From Ananas comosus (taxonomy: Eukaryota > Streptophyta > Magnoliopsida > Poales > Bromeliaceae), in NCBI RefSeq assembly GCF_001540865.1, contig NC_033630.1:8233225-8297224 (forward strand): a stretch of 64,000 nucleotides of DNA. The letters are read 5' to 3'. Positions 57,191-64,000 of this stretch are shown in pieces. The notes beneath the pieces were generated by a model. The model saw only the letters and a program-made list of their open reading frames with translations, was not told where the DNA came from and searched no databases. The position numbers and the translations under genes were made by a program. Numbering within the stretch: position 1 is the first letter of the stretch; each line of letters starts with the position of its first letter.

Positions 57191-59635
57191 TGTAACACAC
57201 TGGACCTGTGCAAATTGCGAGGTTCAAGTGTTTGATTTGGGTTCCGAGCTTTTCCACACTTTGTGGAGGGTCGTAGACGGTGTTCCACCCGTAGTTCGAA
57301 ATTCTAGATTTTTGGCTAAGTCCTGAGAGTTTTACTCTCGGGGACCGGTCCCTGGTGGGAGAGACCGATCCCCCGTCACGTGGTTGCGGCTGTCGGCCGA
57401 GGCAACCGGTCCCTCAGCCAGAGAGACCGGTTCCTGAACGTGTGTTTTGCGAGAGGGTCCGAGAGACCGGTCCCAGGTGCGGAGAGACCGGTCCCTCAGC
57501 CCGAAAACTGCCCAGACCTGATAGTTTACTGTTTTGATAGTTAAGGGGTTTTTCTAGATTTTATTACATTAGAGGGCCTATATGGCATTTCCTCTCCCTC
57601 TCTCCCTCATTTCTCTCCCTCACACTCTCTCTTGCACTCTAGAAAGAGAAGAAGAAGGAGAAGGAAGAAGGAGGAGAGGAAGGAGAGCAAGCTTGGAGGA
57701 GCTTTGGACATCTTCCCCTCCCTCTTTTCTCACCATTGGAGGCTTAGAACTTGTTGTTGGAGCTTTGTGGAGGAAGGACCTTCAACCCTAGAGCACTTTG
57801 AGCTTGGTTTGGAGCTTCTCTTGAGGTTGGTAGCATGTATTCCTCATTTGGTGCATGTTTTTCTAGATTTTGCTAGATGAAACCCTAGATTTGGATTTTA
57901 GGGTTAGATTTGGGAATTTTTGTTTGGGGGGGCTTTGGAACCTAATTGATGGGTTTAGAACTTTTGTTTAGGTGGGATTGGAAGGACTCTAACTCCCTTT
58001 TGGAGATCGAGAGAGTTTCCTTCGCATTCGGTGAATTTTTGCCCTATTCTTGAGTTAGTTTTTGATCGACCCCATAGTTGTTCGTTTGCTTCTTTGGTCT
58101 CACTTTTTGATGCTTCTAGGATACTAGAAGGCTTGTAGACACCTTCGTCGGAGCAAACGAAGGGTTTGGAGAAGTCCGGTGGGTTTTTGACTTCATGAAA
58201 TCGGGGCAAAATGGTCCCTATGTATATTATACTTGTCGTAACGTCAATTTGATTGCGTATTCATGCTAAATGGGATTTATGTAAATTTTAGAACACTTAA
58301 AATGCATGCGTTATATATTATGAAAATTTCACTCTATATAGTAGAGCTATATGTGTAGGCTGCATGCATGTGGAATTGTTGATCTATGCGAGTTGATTAC
58401 ATGTCTCGTGCAAGGAAAATGATTAGAATTATGTATTCATGAACATAATTATCATGCTTTGACTTAGTAAACAAAATGCTATAAAGGGGCACCTGAACTA
58501 GTAAACTATGAAACTGCAACATAGAGACAGTGATAGGCCATTGATATCTACTATATTCCATATTTTAGACATGATGACATAGAGATAGGCCCTTGTGACA
58601 TTCGATATACATATTCCATATTTTTAGACATGAGGACTCGGTACTTGAGACGGATCTTATGCTTGTTGCCATTGTGCTCATTCGCACATGCTTGTGAGGG
58701 TCGCTCCTTACAAGCCGACACTCCGGAGATGGCCATCGCGATACATATTCGCCGTGCAGGATTGGGCGCCGAAGTGGATTGTCATCGGCAAGGCTCATTC
58801 CTAGAGTGGGGATGTTGACCACCACGGGGCCATTAGGCTCGACACGGGCCAGACAGCCTACGGGTGTGTCTACAGGCCAGACAGCCTTCGGACAGGTCTT
58901 CCAAGATTTAACTTTAAGTAGTTGACATGTCAAGTGAACATTGACTAGAATAGTAAACAATGACATTTTACTATTACATTGGGGACATTACGATGGTTGT
59001 ATACTCGTGCATTTTCATGATAGAATAGCTTTCTTACTTATGCAATTCCATACTAAGTAGAGACATCATATAGTAGCAAGTACTCATGTTTATTTACTTG
59101 CGGTATATACCGCTTTTGCTTATACTCGTACATACCCTTTTTGTCGCTTTTGGGCCTAGTGGCGTATTTCACTGAAGTCAGTAATTGCCCACTGGGAACT
59201 ATTATTTAATAGTTCTCACGTCCCCTGTTTTGTGGTTTTATTTCAGAGCCTTCGGTACCGGCAGAGGCACGGGATCGCGGCAAGGGTGTCGCTTAGCTAG
59301 ATTGAGAGGGGCTACTTCGAGATTAGGTGGTTACTCTTTCTTTTGTTGTAGTAGTGAGAGAGAGATTTTTGTATCATGCATAGAGACCACCTATGTACTC
59401 TTTTAGCTCTTGTTTTGGGATGGCTATGGTATTACTTTATGGTTCCTTTTAGTGGTTTTGACTTCTTTCACCTTTTCTGTTATAGAAATCTAGATATACT
59501 ATGCTCTGATACTCCTAAATGTTCTTTTATTATTGCTTTATTTATCGCTTTGTTGTAGACGCCTTGTATGTTTTAGACATATGGCAGGTCTGGGCACGCG
59601 CCGGGCGGACTTCCGCTGGGCCCCGGGGCGTGACA
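57191..59635 (+). mobile_element. Solo LTR (E family, 2445 bp)
   Basis: TGTAACACACTGG to GGGGCGTGACA with target duplication CCCAA at 57186-57190 and 59636-59640. It has GGGACCGGTCCC units (57345-57510), CT-rich leader (57585-57640) and the hairpin at 59196-59215. Confidence 0.93.
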
Positions 59636-59640
59636 CCCAA

Positions 59641-61247
59641 CCCGAGGATTTGCTAGCATTGATCTTTTTCGATGCATGTAGGACGATCGGATGATCGGGT
59701 GTGTCGTTTTGAACACCCTACCTTGTGAGAGGGTCTTGTGCGCCAACGAATAGATTGGCCTTTCTTAGTGTGGAGTTATTGTGGGTACCTGGTACCCTTG
59801 GTCTTGCGAGTTGACTTGACTCGCCTTGAGGTTTTGTGCACGAAATGGTGCGATTTGAGGATTTAGTTTCGCTGGTTGCGACGACTGTCTCTCTACCTAA
59901 AATTGGGTATTTGGAGAGGATTTGGGGCCTTGCTGGCCGTCAGCATTTGTTGATCGAGAATCCTCGTAATGGAGGATATCTTTTGAGTTGTTGTTTTCCC
60001 GATTGAGATACGAAGTGTGAGCTCAATTGGCGGGGAGGTTCGTACCTAGTGTTTTGCTTCGTAGTGAAGCACCCTCACTTGTTGTGGGACCGGATGGATT
60101 GTTTCGACTGTACGTCGGCCATCATGATCTGAATTGGACCACGTTTGGGCATTTGGACGGTTGTAGAGGCTCATTGATCTTTTCAATAGCCTTGAGCTGT
60201 AGAGGTACTCAATAAGATTCAGATGTAATCTGAGTAGTACTGTTTTATGTTGGAGTTTGAGGCTGTACCTCAAACGAATTTTGATGTTGGGTTTGGACAT
60301 CTCGAGAATTATTGTGATGTTGTCTAAGCCCGTAGTACTCCACCAGTGCTAGGAACTTGGTAAATGATAATTCCAAGCCCTCTGGATGGATTTGTGGAAC
60401 CGGTCGTGGATGGCCACGAGTATTCCTATGAAGAATTGCGAGGATCGACTGCAGAGGCAGATTGACGTGATCGAGGTGTGAAACTCTCACGGTTGGATCG
60501 AGTGGTTGGGAAACTCGAGAGGAAAAATTACCAAGTTGCTATTTTCCCTTGTCCGGTTTATGTACCAGGAATCCAAATCTTGGGAATGGATACTGCGTGG
60601 AAGAGTTGTTTGGATTGACGTTTTGGCTATTGGTCACATTATGGTGACATTGATAGAGAGCTAATTTTGAATTGTGCATTGATCCCTCTCTATCACTCGA
60701 GATGAGCTCGGTAACTATGGACACCTGGAGCATCCGATGCTAAGGAAAACATTGAGGGTGAGAATTTTGAGTGGAGCTTCTTGAGATCTTCTACCGAGGA
60801 TAAGCCCTTGGCTAAGGCTTACGAAGAGTTTATTTGAGACATCGAGATGAGACTAAGGTGATAACCCTAGTGGATTGAGGATGTTACTGAACATTGGTCC
60901 CTGGCCATACTTACAATAGAGGATTTGAGAGTACTACCCGAGTGGTGAAAGTGAGATTGATGTGGAGGCATTGGGATGCAATGCCGATTGAGGAATCAAT
61001 TAATCACCTCGGGTGAGCAAATTTGGAAGATTCGTCTGTCTCCGTTGCTATCGGAGGAATTGTTGCCGTGGATGTTGATTGTAGAGCCGTTCGTGCCAAG
61101 CAATTTGGAATGGTAGCCTTGTGGATATTACACAATACTTAATTATGGAATAGAGTGACACCCAGTTGTGCAATCTCGTGACGGGATTTGATTTTGAGTT
61201 GTGAGATCGTCGTTGGGATTAAGTCGGCGATTGGATGTTGCATCGCC
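59641..61247 (+). pseudogene. Highly decayed pol relict with RT-like order
   Basis: No long frame is present, but short readings follow Ty3/gypsy RT in order. About 60040-60140: EAPSLVVGPDGLFRLYV against [18 protein letters not shown]. About 60260-60310: TNFDVGFGHLENY against [12 protein letters not shown]. About 60395-60440: PVVDGHEYSYEE against [12 protein letters not shown], with the catalytic Asp pair lost. About 60500-60590: KLERKNYQVAIF..PVYVPGIQILG against [25 protein letters not shown]. It continues the element broken at 57190. After 60600 I cannot assign segments with confidence. Confidence 0.5.
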
Positions 61248-63106
61248 TGTCACGCCCCGCCACCGCTACCAATTTGGCTCGGCCCGGGCGCGTCGAACAG
61301 ACGCCGGACGGACAGCACCTCCCCTGTCCGCCCAAGGCTAACAACGAGATTGTGTACAACAAGTTCCCAGGAAAATAACTTGAATACATACACAATCGAT
61401 AACTACAACGAGAGCACAATCAGTGCAAAACAACCAAGAGCAAGATACAAGTATAGAACATACAAGTAATGATAAAGAGAGGAACATCTATCTATTACAT
61501 TCATTCAGCCTTTATAATACAATTTGATTATACATTAACCTTCTAAACATAATATAAAGCTTACATCTTCCAAAATATAAACATTAGCTTACATTCATTC
61601 CAGAATATCTCACATCCTATACATCATCTACTCTCAANNNNNNNNNNNNNNNNNNNNNNNNNNNNNNNNNNNNNNNNNNNNNNNNNNNNNNNNNNNNNNN
61701 NNNNNNNNNNNNNNNNNNNNNNNNNNNNNNNNNNNNNNNNNNNNNNNNNNNNNNNNNNNNNNNNNNNNNNNNNNNNNNNNNNNNNNNNNNNNNNNNNNNN
61801 NNNNNNNNNNNNNNNNNNNNNNNNNNNNNNNNNNNNNNNNNNNNNNNNNNNNNNNNNNNNNNNNNNNNNNNNNNNNNNNNNNNNNNNNNNNNNNNNNNNN
61901 NNNNNNNNNNNNNNNNNNNNNNNNNNNNNNNNNNNNNNNNNNNNNNNNNNNNNNNNNNNNNNNNNNNNNNNNNNNNNNNNNNNNNNNNNNNNNNNNNNNN
62001 NNNNNNNNNNNNNNNGGCCAAACTCTTGCGCGACCACCCGAACGGCCACCAATCCGCAATCCGTCTGTTCTGGAGTTTATTCCCCGACACCACGATGCTA
62101 CGATTCCATTTTCATGATTTTTTGGAAGCTTTTGCCGTGAGCTGCGGCAATCTGTACCAAAATCGGCCTCTTCTTCGATATCTTTGTAACGGCTCGACGG
62201 ATTGCCAAACCGTCGCTTCCAACGCGTTCAGTGACCTATCAATTAGGTTTATATACAACCAATTTAGATCAAACCCATCTATTTGCAAAAATAGCATTTT
62301 GAGCCCTAGATTTGCTACTATGCAAAAATCCACCAAATTGATTCATGAATCAAGCACTTTTCATCTAATTAGCATGCTAGGATTCATCTAAATCCAATTC
62401 TAGAGCAAAAGACCCAAGCTATTTAGAGATGCCATTAAAGGGTTTGAAGCTTACCTCAACCAAGCTTCAATGGCCAAGGGAAGGAGAAGAAGAAGAAGAA
62501 ATCCCTTCTCTTGATCTTGATCTCCACCAAAATCCTCTCCTCCATCACCTTCTAGAGAGAGAGAAAGAGCACCTAGAGAGAGAGAGAGAGAGCTTTTGGT
62601 TGTAATGTGAGGGAGAAGGAGAGAAAATGAGCCCCCAACCCTCTCTATACATTCTGCACAATTGCACAAAGGCCCCTCAACAATATTAGTTGTGCACAGC
62701 CCAAACTGGGCCATTTTCGGGTGCTGGGACCGGTCCCAGGCAGTGAGAGACCGGTCCCCGAAAGTCCAGAAAAACAACATTCTAGACTTAGCCAAATTTT
62801 CAGCTTTTTTAGCTTTCGGGGTCCGTTTTCGCTCCGTTTTCGCCCGTTTGACCTCCGATTCGTTTCAAATCGAACCGAGACTCTTCAAACATGTTTTCGA
62901 GCATGTTTTCATCATCTTTTCATCCACGCTAATGCCGGATTTAGCTCATAGCCCAACATAGCCTTTCGGGTTCCGTTTCCGCGCCTACGCGCACCAAATC
63001 GCCCGAATGCTCCCGAACTTCACCGAACTTCACCGGAACCTTTCAAATGGTCTTCCAACCAAATGTACACCGTAACCTCATAATTTTAGAAGTCCGGTAC
63101 CTTACA
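61248..63106 (-). repeat. A-family LTR with 378-N gap
   Basis: TGTCACGCCCCGCC to GGTACCTTACA; on the minus strand it starts TGTAAGGTACCGGACTTC as A1 does. Ns fill 61638-62015. An ACCGGTCCC pair lies at 62728-62760, GA-rich leader at 62555-62600. It is the 3' LTR of a minus-strand element, because a polypurine tract and relict domain follow on the right. Confidence 0.8.
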
Positions 63107-63517
63107 TCCTCCCCTCCTTAAAAGAGTTTCGTCCCCGAAACTAACTCACTTCGACCGAATTCACACCTCAACTCGACTCATTGAGCGACATAGGGTTCTA
63201 ATGCACTTTATACTCCGGGGCGGCCTTCTACTCATTCGAATCATCCAAAGGCGCACCACGGAGGATGTGAGACCAGGTTCACTCACATTTGCTAAGCGTA
63301 ACTCCAAAAGTGTATTACGGATCTTCATTATTCTTGGTGGTAGCGCAAGTTGAAACTCATCAACTCAACGCGCCCCAACACCATTCACTAACTGGCCCAC
63401 TAAGGCCAAACCACTTCCTTCGAGACCGGGACTACCTGCTATCCCCATGGTGTGGAGCTATCAAGAACGCACCAATAGTCATATGGTCCACCACCACGAC
63501 ACAGCACACATGGGTAA
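63107..63517 (-). pseudogene. A-type relict domain and polypurine tract (partial)
   Basis: The complement ends in AAGGAGGGGAGGA next to the LTR. The 'ttgcgctaccacc' block (complement of 63335-63360) and 'cggaggatgtgagaccagg' match A1 6400-6510 and A2. It is cut at 63517 by a plus-strand LTR. Confidence 0.7.
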
Positions 63518-63607
63518 TGTAAGGTACCGAACCTCTAAAATCATGAGGTTACGGTGTCCATTTGGTTGGAGAGCCATTTGAATGGATCCGGTAAGGTTGC
63601 GGTGTAA
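63518..63607 (+). repeat. A-family LTR start (90 bases)
   Basis: TGTAAGGTACCGAACC and following bases match the A1 LTR start; it is interrupted by LTR F at 63608. Confidence 0.75.
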
Positions 63608-64000
63608 TGTAATATACCGGATTTAAATATAAAAATAAAAATACATAAAAATAGTATGAGATACTATTTTTATTGGATTTGGAGAAGTGAAATATGAGTT
63701 AGAAATGACTTGTGCTGAAATCGGAATGAAAACAGAAGATTTAGAATTTTCTGTGAGAGACGGGGCAGATAAATTAGCTGAAAATGCACAGTCTCAGAAA
63801 ATTATGAAAATTGGAGGATAAGTCAGAAATATTTTTATGAGGCTAGATTTGAGGTTTCATATTTTTCTGACACCCGTAGAGTGAGAAATAAAATTCGAAG
63901 GCTATCTGATAAAGATTGCAGTTCGGCATAGTTTTCAGTGACCAAACGGGGTCGAAACTGAAAACTTAAGATATATTCTTACTCAGTACGTTAAACCGAG
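63608..64000 (+). repeat. LTR F (runs off the window)
   Basis: TGTAATATACCGG and the next 390 bases match the LTR at 37285. The right end is outside the window. Confidence 0.75.

Noticed and set aside
61624..62093. Minus-strand frames of 140-158 codons
   Set aside because: Nearly all of each is the N gap 61638-62015.
1..64000. tRNA or rRNA genes
   Set aside because: No cloverleaf-forming or rRNA-like stretch was recognised by eye; the 'tggtatcagagc' sites are retrotransposon primer sites.

Overview
This window is repeat-dominated nuclear DNA from a flowering plant. Evidence: 2.3-3.5 kb LTRs with tRNA-Met-type primer sites, chromodomain-bearing Ty3/gypsy pol, CACTA-type elements with TTA/GTT target duplications, an interstitial CCCTAA tract and one intronless class I small heat-shock gene. 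The heat-shock protein looks monocot-like, but the species cannot be fixed from the sequence. The LTR boundaries and target-site duplications (TSDs) given here were read directly from the sequence.

Layout. (1) 80-18366: a short CACTA-like element (TSD TTA) split by a gag-only LTR retrotransposon, A1 (466-18248, TSD TATAG). A1's 3' LTR is itself split by three same-orientation solo LTRs: B 8406-11874, C 11944-14289 and D 15572-18183, each with a perfect 5-bp TSD. (2) 18370-23618: a second copy of the CACTA-like element, another CACTA-type terminus, a telomere-like tract, a decayed captured aspartic-protease fragment and a large duplicated block with 155-bp repeats. (3) 23619-37027: E, a chromovirus (Tekay/Del-like by structure) with 2462-bp LTRs and TSD CACTT. 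Its gag-pol has frameshifts and stops, and pol is split by a minus-strand solo LTR (29596-32228). (4) 37285-38578: a truncated LTR. (5) 38.6-42.0 kb: an island without LTRs that carries the only convincing host gene, the heat-shock gene, on the minus strand at 39748-40209. (6) 42002-53089: old LTR fragments split by A2 (43128-53001, minus strand, TSD GTGTG), a gag-only element with an intact gag. (7) 53090-61247: an LTR with an assembly gap, pol fragment H, a gag/protease fragment, a solo LTR (57191-59635) and a very decayed pol relict. (8) 61248-64000: a minus-strand A-family LTR with a gap, its 3' internal domain, and the starts of two more LTRs.

How the parts relate. A1 and A2 have complete LTRs, a primer site and a polypurine tract, and encode only Gag. 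The 1.5 kb after gag is not unrelated filler: its last part aligns in order with the integrase C-terminus and chromodomain end of E. The same collapsed form recurs near 63.1 kb. I infer a non-autonomous lineage that kept gag, let pol decay to a short scaffold, and needs Pol from an E-like partner. All LTR families share a modular plan: a core palindrome array (ACCGGT), a CT-rich leader, an intron-like segment, an ACTCCGGAGT palindrome and a GAACTAT...ATAGTTC hairpin.

Caveats. Single Ns at 6799, 21404 and 26645 and N runs at 53557-53656 and 61638-62015 mark assembly joins. At least two of the single-N joins carry duplicated or foreign sequence.
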